In this document: in pieces, positions 14,529-22,409 of the stretch
How positions within the stretch are numbered: the first letter of the stretch is position 1
Layout: the number at the start of each line of letters is the position of its first letter
NCBI GenBank assembly: GCA_947445775.1
Contig: CANFEB010000021.1
Location: 1 to 43,184 of the forward strand
Direction of reading: 5' to 3'
DNA: 43,184 bases
Source of the DNA: Oligoflexales bacterium
Lineage (GTDB): Bacteria > Bdellovibrionota_B > Oligoflexia > Oligoflexales > RGVZ01
Position numbers and translations under genes: made by a program
The notes under the pieces: generated by a model
What the model saw: the letters and a program-made list of their open reading frames with translations, nothing else
Told to the model about the DNA's origin: nothing
The model's database searches: none

Positions 14529-14778
14529 ATGGCCATGAAGATAATAGTCTTAAAACAATGCCAAAAAGAAATAGAAGAGTTCCCCATGGTGGCAAAGGAG
14601 CAGTTGACCGACTATTTGGAGCTATTGACCCTGGGTGAGGTGCTTCTGCCGCCGGCTTCTAAGTCATTGTCTGCCATCGCGGGATGCGATTTATTTGCTG
14701 CACGGATTCAAGAAGAAAACCCAGCACATTGAACTCAAGGTTCGACGAACGATCAAGGAGAGGCTACAACAAGTATGA
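14529..14778 (+). pseudogene. higB: HigB/RelE-family toxin gene with internal deletion and frameshift
   Basis: Type II toxin of the phage Gp49-like HigB family (PF05973), which cleaves mRNA on ribosomes. The first part reads MAMKIIVLKQCQKEIEEFP...LLTLGEVLLPPASKSLSAIAG in one frame; the last part reads DAIYLLHGFKKKTQ then HIELKVRRTIKERLQQV and a stop in another. Between AIAG and DAIY the usual core of about 20-25 residues (the L-x-E-L-R...YR-x-F/Y strands) is missing and the frame changes. In the first frame translation ends at 14732 with a nonsense tail. The family's catalytic basic core is therefore incomplete, and the gene is very probably inactive. Its original stop overlaps the antitoxin start (ATGA). 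Confidence 0.8.
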
Positions 14779-15086
14779 AGACTAAAAAACAGATAAAAGA
14801 TCGTGTGGTTTACGGCTCGGCATCCATGTTTGCTGAGAGCATTGGTGTTCCCGAACATCGCAGTGTTGAATCAAAAATGAAGGCTAAGCTAGTTGCTGCC
14901 ATTCGGCGAGAGATTGAAAAAAGCGAGTTGTCTCATGATAGCGTTGCCAAGTTAGCTGGTGTGGCGCGGACCAACGTGACGGGGATCATCTCTGGCTCAG
15001 TTACCAGCGTTACGCTGGATAGGCTTATCAGGATTGCCTCGGCACTAGGGCTGTCGATGGACTTGGAAATCAAAAAGACGGCGTAG
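14775..15086 (+). CDS. higA: HigA-type antitoxin, XRE-family HTH protein
   Basis: DNA-binding antitoxin of 103 residues that would neutralise HigB and repress the operon. Seen: a Lys-rich N-terminus, then a helix-turn-helix region (about residues 38-95): AAIRREIEKSELSHDSVAKLAG, VARTNVTGIISG and TLDRLIRIASALGLSMDLEI, the ending typical of the HigA/HTH_37 group. The start overlaps the old toxin stop by ATGA, and AAGGAG lies about 15 bases upstream within the toxin remnant. With the toxin broken it is an orphan antitoxin; it may persist as a repressor, or as protection against related toxins. Confidence 0.85.
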   Translation: MKTKKQIKDRVVYGSASMFAESIGVPEHRSVESKMKAKLVAAIRREIEKSELSHDSVAKLAGVARTNVTGIISGSVTSVTLDRLIRIASALGLSMDLEIKKTA

Positions 15087-15172
15087 GCATTTGGTTCTGT
15101 CGCAATTTTGCCGCAACGCCAATGGTATGATAGCCCCCCTTATCCATTCCTGATATAGGCGAAGCTTCGCCG

Positions 15173-15243
15173 TGAGGTCTGCCTCGTTCCAAAAAATAAT
15201 TCGATTCGTGAATTCCCGGCAGCAACTTCCCGGACAGAGGGGG
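15173..15243 (+). repeat. 71-base direct repeat flanking the toxin-antitoxin module, right copy
   Basis: Same sequence as 14347-14417 with about four substitutions. It contains the last five codons or so of the GNAT fragment, the A-rich spacer and a truncated R2 repeat, and stops about 20 bases before the convergent TolC-family gene. Confidence 0.85.
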
Positions 15244-15263
15244 CATTAAAGCCAACATTGATC

Positions 15264-16520
15264 TCAATTAACAAGTCTGTTGAAACGCACCACCGCCATC
15301 CACAAAGATAATTTTTCTTCGTTAATATCCTCAGTTAGGTCGACGAGTTCTTCGAGGGCAGATTTGGCTTCAAAAATTGCTACCGCGCCCCTTTCAGCTT
15401 CCTTTTCGATACGACGAGAGTAGTCGGACACGCCTCTATAGTGTTTTAATAGGCTTTCAATCTTAGACTCGTGGCGCTTGATTTTTGCACGTAAAAAATC
15501 TGCATCCACCCCAGAAGATTCTCTAAAGAAGTCCACTTCGCGCTCAAATAAGTTTTTTTCCCGAAGTAATGCTGATTTTTCCTTGCTTCGTTGCAGACCA
15601 GAAGTGAGGCTCCAATCTGCTACTAGTAGGATTGAGCCCTGCACTTCATCGTCAAAATACCGTGACTCCAAAGGCACAGCTCCGTATCGACCTTCCAAGG
15701 TCAATTCCGGCATCCAAATACTACTTAGACTTTCTGCCTTAGTCTGAGCCTCGCTCGCGGAACGAACCGCCGTAGCGATATTTTTTGTCTCTAGGGTGTT
15801 GACTGGTTTGGGTCGAGTTATGAGATCAAGTTGCGGGTATTCAAAGGCAAGCGAGGACGTGTTTTCCTTACCGATATACTTATCGAGCTGCATTTCCGAA
15901 TCGGCGATTTCCTCTTCTACAGTCTCGATCGTGAGCTCAATTCGCTCCGATGCGATAGTGATGCCAGTCGTAACAAGCTCATTTGCGGAGCCAAGCTTAA
16001 GCATTCGCTTTGCTGTGGTCGCCAGCGAAGCACCTCGTTTCTTTAAAGTATCAAGCTCAACTAGAGCGGACTTATAGATCCCGAGGCTAAAATAAAGTTG
16101 CTCGACCTCCGTCGAAAGGTCCCTTTCCGTTAACCGCGCTGAAGATTCAAGAAAACGCTTTTGCACCACGAGTGTCATTTTCAAAGATTCTCGTTCACCG
16201 CGATCAAAGATTTTGTATTTTAGATAGGCGTATCCCATCCCGCCGGACTCGCGCTGCGACTGAGCAGTCTGGGCATTGCCGCCAAGCACAAACCCCACGT
16301 CAGGCAGATAGGTATATGTAAGTGCATCAATCTGCTCACCAGCTACATTCACTTGCTCACGGCCGATAGCGATTCCTTTGTGTCGACTGACGGCCAGTTT
16401 TTTTGCCTCATCAAGCGAAATCGTCACTTGGGAGAGGCCGACGGCGGACCATATCGAAAAAAAGATCCCACTTAGAAGCAAAAAAATAAAATTTAGTCTG
16501 ATGAGCATACGATACCCCAA
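15264..16520 (-). CDS. TolC-family outer-membrane efflux protein
   Basis: Outer-membrane channel of a tripartite efflux system, 418 residues, CzcC/CusC-like. Seen: a signal peptide (MLIRLNFIFLLLSGIFF, cleavage near residue 33), then ITISLDEAKKLAVSRHKGIAI-type N-terminal OEP repeat, a long helical middle with GASLATTAKRMLKLGSANELV, and a second half repeat with TKAESLSSIWMPELTLEGRYG. The start may be 16520 or the internal ATG at 16508. It is the last gene of the minus-strand operon with the RND pump. It ends next to the 71-base repeat. Confidence 0.85.
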   Translation of the reverse strand: MGYRMLIRLNFIFLLLSGIFFSIWSAVGLSQVTISLDEAKKLAVSRHKGIAIGREQVNVAGEQIDALTYTYLPDVGFVLGGNAQTAQSQRESGGMGYAYLKYKIFDRGERESLKMTLVVQKRFLESSARLTERDLSTEVEQLYFSLGIYKSALVELDTLKKRGASLATTAKRMLKLGSANELVTTGITIASERIELTIETVEEEIADSEMQLDKYIGKENTSSLAFEYPQLDLITRPKPVNTLETKNIATAVRSASEAQTKAESLSSIWMPELTLEGRYGAVPLESRYFDDEVQGSILLVADWSLTSGLQRSKEKSALLREKNLFEREVDFFRESSGVDADFLRAKIKRHESKIESLLKHYRGVSDYSRRIEKEAERGAVAIFEAKSALEELVDLTEDINEEKLSLWMAVVRFNRLVN

Positions 16521-16530
16521 ATTTCGTCAG

Positions 16531-16980
16531 TTACTTTATTCGAGGGAATGCCGCCATGTATTCCCCATCCTTGGTTGCAATATCGACTTCAAGACTAACT
16601 GTGCCCCCGATATCGGCAGGCAATTTTGAATCGAAGCTGCTGCCATTTTGCTTAAACTCAATTTTTGAGGTCGTAGATTTGCGAGTGTCCTTACTCTTGT
16701 ACGACGCATTTCCAGTCACTTGCTTCACAGATATCGAAGCTGGTTGCAGCTTAGTGTCGTAGAAGTAAAGGCGGAGAGTTCCGTCAGCACTCGAAGTCAT
16801 TTCAGCGGCATACTGAGCTTTCGCATGTTTGTTTGACGCATCCTTTTTAAAAATGACAGAAGACATCCGTCCGCCGTACTTCCCTTGATTTTTAATCTTT
16901 GGACCGTGTCCCTCATCGTGACCGAATGCTGTGACGCTAAACAGAACCAAAGCAGCTGAAAGTGCAATCTTCCTAAACAT
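16531..16980 (-). CDS. Periplasmic protein in the metal-efflux operon, unknown function
   Basis: A 149-residue exported protein with a signal peptide (MFRKIALSAALVLFSVTAFG) followed directly by HDEGHGPKIKNQGKYGG, a His-rich mature N-terminus often seen in copper/silver/zinc-handling proteins. The rest is Lys/Ser-rich and beta-prone (LRLYFYDTKLQPASISVKQV, GGTVSLEVDIATKDGEYMA). It lies ten bases after the RND pump gene and ten before the TolC gene, the position where an adaptor would be expected, but it is far too short for a membrane-fusion protein and lacks the lipoyl/hairpin domain. A metal-binding or adaptor-like role is inference from position. Confidence 0.8.
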   Translation of the reverse strand: MFRKIALSAALVLFSVTAFGHDEGHGPKIKNQGKYGGRMSSVIFKKDASNKHAKAQYAAEMTSSADGTLRLYFYDTKLQPASISVKQVTGNASYKSKDTRKSTTSKIEFKQNGSSFDSKLPADIGGTVSLEVDIATKDGEYMAAFPRIK

Positions 16981-16989
16981 AGAAACTCC

Positions 16990-19900
16990 TTACGATAATA
17001 GATCAGCTTCCGAAACTGTTTCAGAAGCACTAAACACACGTTTTCGCATGATATAGGCGAGAGCAGGCGTAACAAATGTGTTGAGAACTGTGGAAGTGAA
17101 AAGACCACTGACGATCACTACCGCAACGGGGTACAGAATCTCTTTTCCGGGATCGTTCTTTGACAGCAACAATGGCGAAAGCGCCAGAATTCCAGTTCCA
17201 GCGGTCATAAGCACAGGTATTAGACGTTCAAGAGTGCCTTTGAAAATTATCTCTTTGATGTCTACTTCCGGCTCTGAATCCCTCAGACTCCGATAGTGAT
17301 TGATCATCAGAAGTCCGTTACGGCTCGCGATACCACAAAGAGTAATAAACGCGACCAGAGTGGCCAGGGAGAGGCTAAGGCCTGTCATGAAAATCCCTGC
17401 GACGCTTCCAATCAGAGCCAGGGGAATGTTGGCCAAGACTATGAGCGCCGAAGTTAGACTTTTGAAATTGATGTAGAGGATAATAATCGAAGCAAGGATG
17501 GACAGACAGCCGAGCAACGCCATTTTTGTACTTGCCGATTGCTCCGCTTCAAATTTGCCCCCGAGTGTGAAGTAGTAGCCATCGGGGAACTTAATGTCGC
17601 GGTCCAGCATTGTTTGAATATCTTTTGCAACCTCTGACAAGGAGCGGTTGGAGGTGTTTGCTGAGACGACTAAACGACGGCGAAGACCATCTCGGTTAAT
17701 TAGGTTTGGTCCGTCAGATTCGTAGATCTGGGCAACTTGACCCAGCTTGATGGGTTCTCCCAACATGGTCTTGCCCACGAAAACTTCCTTCAATTTACTC
17801 ATATCATCCCGATCTGAAATGGGGACGCGTAGGACAATGTCGTGCTTACGTTGCTCCTCAAAAACACTTGAAACGATTTCGCCAGCGAGAAGTGATTCAA
17901 GCTCTTCGGCCAAGGTTCCCGCGACAATTCCATATTTGCTAGCAAGGTCGCGATCGATAGCCACAGCTACTTGCGGTATCTTGATTAGCGGCTCAATCTG
18001 AATATCTACTAGGCCGGCAAGACCTTTCAGCTTGGCTTCAATGTCTACCGCTATGCGACGCATTTCGACAAAATCATTGCCGAAAATTTTGATCACAATT
18101 TCGGCCCTGATTCCAGACATCATGTGGTCAATACGGTGACTGATCGGTTGGCCGATGTTTACAGACACATCGCCAGTTGCGAGAATTTTTTCTCGTACAT
18201 CTGAAAGAATGTCATCAAGCGGTCGAGACAGGTTTTCTTTAAAATCCACGTCAATTTCACTCCAATGAACGCCCTCTGCATGTTCATCCATTTCAGCGCG
18301 ACCTGTTCGTCGAACGGTCGATTTGACTTCGGGAACCGACATAATAGATTTTTCAATGTCACGCCCGAGTTTGTCTGATGCTTCCAGTGAGATGCCAGGA
18401 TAGGCAGCCACCCCAATAGTTGCAGTCCCCTCCTTGAACCGCGGCAGGAAGTCTCGTCCTAGATTTGCCAACGCAACAACAGCCACAATTATCAACGCGA
18501 TCGAAATTATCAAGGGAATTGCCGGCCGATTTATTGAACTGCGAACAATTGGGCTGGCCAAACGCTTTGTTTGCCGAATGACAAATGTCTCTTCGACATT
18601 GTTTGTGGCCTTGCTATTTGGAAGGAGCAGATAGCAAAGAACGGGCGTAAGGGTGATGGATACTAGCAATGATGCCAGCAGCGAGATTATGTAGGCCAGA
18701 CCCATGGGGGTAAAGAAACGTCCTTCTAGACCGGACATGGCAAACAGCGGCACAAACACTGCGATCACAACCGCCGTGGATACGACCAATGAATTACGAA
18801 CTTCCTTTGAGGCGTCGAAAACAACTCTCAGGGGGTGCTTAGGTGATCCCGCTAGATTATTTTCTCGTAGGCGTCTAAAGACATTTTCAACATCCACAAT
18901 TGCGTCATCGACCAGTTCGCCAATTGCTATCGCCAGACCGCCTAAAGTCATTGTATTTATGCTGAGACCAATTGCTTTGAAAATGAGGAAGGTAACGACG
19001 AACGAAACTGGTATTGCTGTCAGAGTGATAAAAGTGGTTCGGAAATTCAGCAGAAAGAAAAACAGAATGACAGCAACCATCAAGGAGCCATCGCGAAGTG
19101 CCTCGGCAACGTTATTGATCGCGTGCTCAATGAATGTTGATTGCTTAAATAGGTCCGTGCGTATTTTAGCTCCAGAGGGAAGTGCCTTCTGAAGCTTCGC
19201 AACAGTTGATTCGATTTCTTTCGTTAAAGCGACGGTATCGGCGGATGGCTGTTTCTGAATGGTCATGACGACCGATGGTTCTGCGTCGACCGAGGCGGTC
19301 CCTCTTTTTTCCTGGGCGCCTACTTGAACAGTTGCGATGTCTTTAAGTAGGACCGGACGCCCAAACTGCATCCCGACGACAGTGTTTTCAATTTCGCCAA
19401 TGCCAGAGACTCTTGCCAGGGGACGGATCAGCAATTCTCGGTCGACCTCGTTTAGGACGCCCCCCGTTGTGTTTTGACTGATTCCTTCAAGTGCGGCCTT
19501 GACCCCGCTCGTGGTCAATTGCTTTTGGCTTAGCTTACGCAGGTCAAGAAGTATTTGGAATTGCTTTACCTGTCCGCCCATGACGACAACTTGACTGACA
19601 CCTTTTATCCCCATAATAGCGGGGCGAATTGTCCAGTCGGCGAGGGTGCGCAAATCTATTTGAGATAGCTTATTTGTCGGATCGCTGAGGCTTAGAAATT
19701 GAATTTCGCCCATGATCGAAGTGATGGGAGCCAAAATTGATTCGACATCGTCAGGAAGCCGTCCTTGAACTTGTTGCAGCTTCTCGGCAATTAACTGCCG
19801 TGCGCGGTAGATTTCGGTCCCCCATTCAAAATCCACATAAATTATGGAGATGCCGATCCCGCTTGAGGAACGAATCTCAGTCACCCCTGGCGTGCCGTTC

Positions 19901-20118
19901 AACGCTGATTCGATCGGAGCCGTGACGATCGATTCAACCTCTTCAGGGGCAAGACCGTGTGCTTCGCTCATCACAATAACGCGCGGACGATTCAAGTCGG
20001 GAAACACATCAATTGGCAGGTTCGCGCCTATCCAGGCGCCGTATAAAACTAGAAAAATAGTTGCCAGCACGACTGCAAGTCTGTGCGTTAGAGCAAAACG
20101 TATAATGGCATTAATCAT
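16990..20118 (-). CDS. CusA/CzcA-family heavy-metal RND efflux pump
   Basis: Inner-membrane proton-driven pump of 1,042 residues. Seen: MINAIIRFALTHRLAVVL, then LPIDVFPDLNRPRVIV and AHGLAPEEVESIVTAPIE, the HME-RND signature; TM4 with GELVDDAIVDVENVFRRL (the proton-relay acidic residues); and matching C-terminal repeat TMs (LATLVAFITLCGIASRNGLL). Start at 20118 is chosen because GAGGGG is five bases before it; an upstream TTG or in-frame codon at 20151 would add 11 residues. Metal specificity (Cu/Ag or Zn/Co/Cd) cannot be called. It is followed by the His-rich periplasmic protein and TolC; no membrane-fusion protein is encoded beside it. Confidence 0.93.
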   Translation of the reverse strand: MINAIIRFALTHRLAVVLATIFLVLYGAWIGANLPIDVFPDLNRPRVIVMSEAHGLAPEEVESIVTAPIESALNGTPGVTEIRSSSGIGISIIYVDFEWGTEIYRARQLIAEKLQQVQGRLPDDVESILAPITSIMGEIQFLSLSDPTNKLSQIDLRTLADWTIRPAIMGIKGVSQVVVMGGQVKQFQILLDLRKLSQKQLTTSGVKAALEGISQNTTGGVLNEVDRELLIRPLARVSGIGEIENTVVGMQFGRPVLLKDIATVQVGAQEKRGTASVDAEPSVVMTIQKQPSADTVALTKEIESTVAKLQKALPSGAKIRTDLFKQSTFIEHAINNVAEALRDGSLMVAVILFFFLLNFRTTFITLTAIPVSFVVTFLIFKAIGLSINTMTLGGLAIAIGELVDDAIVDVENVFRRLRENNLAGSPKHPLRVVFDASKEVRNSLVVSTAVVIAVFVPLFAMSGLEGRFFTPMGLAYIISLLASLLVSITLTPVLCYLLLPNSKATNNVEETFVIRQTKRLASPIVRSSINRPAIPLIISIALIIVAVVALANLGRDFLPRFKEGTATIGVAAYPGISLEASDKLGRDIEKSIMSVPEVKSTVRRTGRAEMDEHAEGVHWSEIDVDFKENLSRPLDDILSDVREKILATGDVSVNIGQPISHRIDHMMSGIRAEIVIKIFGNDFVEMRRIAVDIEAKLKGLAGLVDIQIEPLIKIPQVAVAIDRDLASKYGIVAGTLAEELESLLAGEIVSSVFEEQRKHDIVLRVPISDRDDMSKLKEVFVGKTMLGEPIKLGQVAQIYESDGPNLINRDGLRRRLVVSANTSNRSLSEVAKDIQTMLDRDIKFPDGYYFTLGGKFEAEQSASTKMALLGCLSILASIIILYINFKSLTSALIVLANIPLALIGSVAGIFMTGLSLSLATLVAFITLCGIASRNGLLMINHYRSLRDSEPEVDIKEIIFKGTLERLIPVLMTAGTGILALSPLLLSKNDPGKEILYPVAVVIVSGLFTSTVLNTFVTPALAYIMRKRVFSASETVSEADLLS

Positions 20119-20174
20119 ATCTACCCCTCGTAGGAACGAAGATCCCAACAAAGATTAAATTCCTGCAGGACGGT

Positions 20175-20336
20175 CTAGTCAGTTGCGTGATGGTGGCCTT
20201 CGGAGTCGCTTTCGTGAGAGTGGTGCACAACAACGTGAGCTAGCAAATCGCCACTGGTCTGCAATCCAATCGCTGTGCTGATCAATAAGGATAGTGCCAG
20301 CAAGAATGTAAGCAAACGACGAATCACCTTTTCCAC
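20175..20336 (-). CDS. Small His-rich membrane or exported protein upstream of the RND pump
   Basis: About 53 residues if started at the GTG at 20336: VIRRLLTFLLALSLLIS forms a hydrophobic segment, followed by LQTSGDLLAHVVVHH, SHESDSEGHHHATD. The tail has six or seven His in about twenty residues plus acidic residues, consistent with a metal-binding periplasmic tail. A longer frame starts at an ATG at 20474, but its first part looks non-coding. It sits 56 bases before the pump start, on the same strand, so it is probably part of the operon. Similar small His-rich proteins occur with CusA-type pumps; the function is inferred. Confidence 0.6.
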   Translation of the reverse strand: MEKVIRRLLTFLLALSLLISTAIGLQTSGDLLAHVVVHHSHESDSEGHHHATD

Positions 20337-20545
20337 CAAACCCAATATGACCCGATTTTTTTTGCAAAAATCTTCGTAAAAACTATCCAACGGGCGATAA
20401 CGTGTCAAGTTTTGCCGAAATGCTGTTGATTCCCATGCTTTTCTCTTCACTGCAATACGTCGGTAAACACACATTCTCGCGACGGCCTATCAAGGTTCAT
20501 TGAATACATGGCGCGGGGTCCGTTATAAAACGAGCGTCTCGAAAT

Positions 20546-21706
20546 CTATTTAACGTACTCCCCGCGCCACAACCGATTGAGAAATGTTTGCCAATTTAGA
20601 ATTTGAATGCCATCAATTTCTCGATCAAATTTATCGTTTGAAACGCAAATGAGGTGTTTAAATTTATTTTCTTCGGCAAGGGCTTTGAGACCTTTTAAAT
20701 CGGCCTTGGTTACCTTCTGGGTTTCTTTAACTTCTACAGCCAAAATTTCCTCAACAACAAAATTAACTTCTTGTCCATTCACGGAACGCCAGAATTCCAA
20801 TTTGCTCTTAATACGCTGGTAGGAGATAAATGCGCGCAACTCCATGCCTATGAAATGCTCAAAACTCTCGCCCCATAAATTTGAGTTGCGTTCAAGGATT
20901 TTGGTTCCGGATAGAGCATGAGTAACGCCGGTATCGAAGAAATAAAATTTAGCGGTTTGAATGGCCTTGCGCTTTTTGGATCCTTGCCATGGCTCTACCA
21001 AAAATCCGACAAGTGTGTCGGACAGAATCGAATAGTACTCCCGTATGGTTGATGCCGGAATTCCGGTATCACTGGCTATTTCGCTGTAATTCATAAGCTT
21101 GGCATTTGTAAGCGCCGCGACTTTCAGGAAACGGGCAAACTGCGGAATTTTTCGGACAAGACCCTCCGCTTGAATTTCCTCTTGCAGATACGTGTGCACA
21201 TAGGCCGAAAGTTCTTCCTCCTGGTCATGGCTGAGCCAAACCTGGGGCAGCCCTCCGTACCTAAGATATCTATCAAGGTCAAAATCATTTATTTCGAAAA
21301 ATGTTAATGGCATCAGCTGTGCTTCCCACGCGCGACCGGCTAATAAGTTCGCCGCTCCGGCCCGAAGTTTGCGTGCGCTGCTTCCAGTGAGTAAAAACCT
21401 GGCGTGATTGTTTTCTATCATCCGGTGGACCTGATCTAACAGGGTCGGGATTTTTTGAATTTCATCGATGGCAATAATTTTGTGGTCGCGAATCGAGCGT
21501 GCGGCCATTTCTTCAAGCAAGCTCGGATCTGAGGACAATCTCAGAAATGTTTGACCATCAAGAAGATCGATCAGCTGCGCGCTGCCTGATAGTTGCTCTT
21601 TGATTAGAGTGCTTTTACCGGTCGAACGGGGGCCAAATAGAAAAAAAGATTTTTTATCCAATAGTTTTTGCAGGTTAAGTGTTCTTGGTATCCTCATTTT
21701 GAGCAT
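20546..21706 (-). CDS. AAA ATPase with DUF4143 domain
   Basis: Predicted P-loop ATPase of 386 residues with the usual DUF4143 C-terminal half. Seen: Walker A GPRSTGKST (about residues 25-33), Walker B-like KIIAIDEIQKIP (about 77-88), sensor ARFLLTGSSARKL, then the DUF4143 part with RYLRYGGLPQVW, ASDTGIPASTIREYYSIL and the nuclease-fold segment LEFWRSVNGQEVNFVVEEILAVEVKET, cut here as a motif (EVNFVVEE, AVEVK). The family is common in mobile and accessory DNA and its cell role is unclear. It is divergent from the remnants at 21813-22923 and monocistronic. Confidence 0.88.
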   Translation of the reverse strand: MLKMRIPRTLNLQKLLDKKSFFLFGPRSTGKSTLIKEQLSGSAQLIDLLDGQTFLRLSSDPSLLEEMAARSIRDHKIIAIDEIQKIPTLLDQVHRMIENNHARFLLTGSSARKLRAGAANLLAGRAWEAQLMPLTFFEINDFDLDRYLRYGGLPQVWLSHDQEEELSAYVHTYLQEEIQAEGLVRKIPQFARFLKVAALTNAKLMNYSEIASDTGIPASTIREYYSILSDTLVGFLVEPWQGSKKRKAIQTAKFYFFDTGVTHALSGTKILERNSNLWGESFEHFIGMELRAFISYQRIKSKLEFWRSVNGQEVNFVVEEILAVEVKETQKVTKADLKGLKALAEENKFKHLICVSNDKFDREIDGIQILNWQTFLNRLWRGEYVK

Positions 21707-21710
21707 CTCT

Positions 21711-21739
21711 AATGCTGAAAAACGTCAATTCTCAGCATT
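21711..21739 (-). promoter_or_regulatory. Inverted repeat in the leader of the DUF4143 ATPase gene
   Basis: AATGCTGA (21711-21718) and TCAGCATT (21732-21739) form an 8-bp inverted repeat with a 13-base spacer just upstream of the start codon. On the minus strand TTGACT near 21764 and AATGAT/GATAAT near 21742 are weak promoter-like hexamers. It may be an operator. Confidence 0.4.
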
Positions 21740-21812
21740 ATCATTGTTTAAAATGAGGAAATAGTCAAGGCGACGGTGTAACGGCCCCTGCTTCTCCGCA
21801 ATCCAACCTAAT

Positions 21813-21886
21813 TCGATGCGCTACCCACAGCGTTGTTTGGTCGGCGACCAGTCCGACATAGATTCCTTCGGCCCAACCACTTCACC
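21813..21886. repeat. 74-base dispersed repeat, copy B
   Basis: Matches 8188-8261 with about five differences. It lies directly before the GIY-YIG remnant and lacks the REP-like motif and hairpin that precede copy A. Confidence 0.75.
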
Positions 21887-22067
21887 GTACATCGTCCACA
21901 GGCTGGTCTACTTCGAGGCACATCCGGACATGGATGCAGCACGCCAACGCGAGCGTCAGCTCAAAGGCTTGAACCGGGCGAAGAAGGACGCCCTCGTCAC
22001 CTCTCTGAACGCTGAGCGTCGAGATCTGTTTGACGAGCTGCTGCCAACAAGATCAACGGAGCTGTAA
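21884..22067 (+). pseudogene. C-terminal half of a GIY-YIG nuclease-family gene
   Basis: The frame encodes VHRLVYFEAHPDMDAARQ, RERQLKGLNRAKKDAL and DELLPTRSTEL, which is the typical second half of small GIY-YIG proteins, including the conserved Glu-Lys pair of the ...REKQLK-x-W-x-R-x-K helix. The first half with GIY and YIG is missing; the preceding bases are the 74-base repeat instead. An ATG at 21816 keeps the frame open but would give a hybrid without the catalytic motif. A REP-like motif follows eight bases after the stop. Confidence 0.75.
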
Positions 22068-22074
22068 TCGCCGA

Positions 22075-22096
22075 GATCCCTCGCTACGTTCGGGAT
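22075..22096 (+). repeat. REP-like 22-base motif, copy 2
   Basis: Inverted relative to copy 1 at 8166-8187 with one substitution. It lies just after the stop codon of the GIY-YIG remnant and is followed at once by the hairpin 22097-22124. Confidence 0.8.
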
Positions 22097-22124
22097 AGTT
22101 TCTGGCGCGAAAGCGCCAGAAACT
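22097..22124. repeat. Perfect 12-bp hairpin with GAAA loop
   Basis: AGTTTCTGGCGC and GCGCCAGAAACT are exact inverted repeats separated by GAAA, a stable GNRA tetraloop in RNA. No T tract follows, so it is probably part of the REP-like element rather than a simple terminator. Confidence 0.8.
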
Positions 22125-22134
22125 AGTTAAATGG

Positions 22135-22290
22135 GGCGGAGTGTTTTCTCCGAATTCACGCCTCCGTCAAAAAGCTCGGGCAGAGATGTTGGCGCAAGTC
22201 TTTAAGGTGGGCGTTCTTAAGTGCGAATGTAGGGGTGATCTAAAACCCGCGGCTGCCATTTGTGATTTCGACGAGGCGCGGCGGAAACTT
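22135..22290 (+). pseudogene. C-terminal remnant of an IS91-like transposase
   Basis: The frame reads GGVFSPNSRLRQKARAEM, LAQVFKVGVLKCECRGDLK, PAAAICDFDEARRKL. This matches the tail of IS91/IS801-type (HUH, rolling-circle) transposases, normally GVFAPNA-LR..., WAELL-RVF..D.L.CP.CGG-MK..A.I.D...R-IL. Here the second Cys pair is reduced (CxCRG) and the segment between SRLR and the RVF helix is shortened. The catalytic N-terminal part is absent. It runs straight into the R2 repeat at 22279. Confidence 0.65.
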
Positions 22291-22351
22291 CCCGGACTGA
22301 GGGGGCGAGGCCCTTGCGGCATAACAAGCGGCTCTGCGAAATCCGGGGAAG
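22279..22351 (+). repeat. R2 repeat, full copy 2
   Basis: Matches 14391-14465. It directly follows the transposase remnant, where IS91-type elements carry their origin end. The outer arms ACTTCCCGGA and TCCGGGGAAGT are near-perfect inverted repeats. Confidence 0.75.
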
Positions 22352-22409
22352 TGCAATCACAGAATCTTTTTTGGACGGCGGGACCTCTAGTGGGTCCTAC
22401 AGCAAAAAT

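Noticed and set aside
20337-20474. N-terminal extension of the small His-rich protein from the ATG at 20474
   Set aside because: No ribosome site, no signal-peptide logic and composition unlike coding sequence; the hydrophobic segment starts after 20336.
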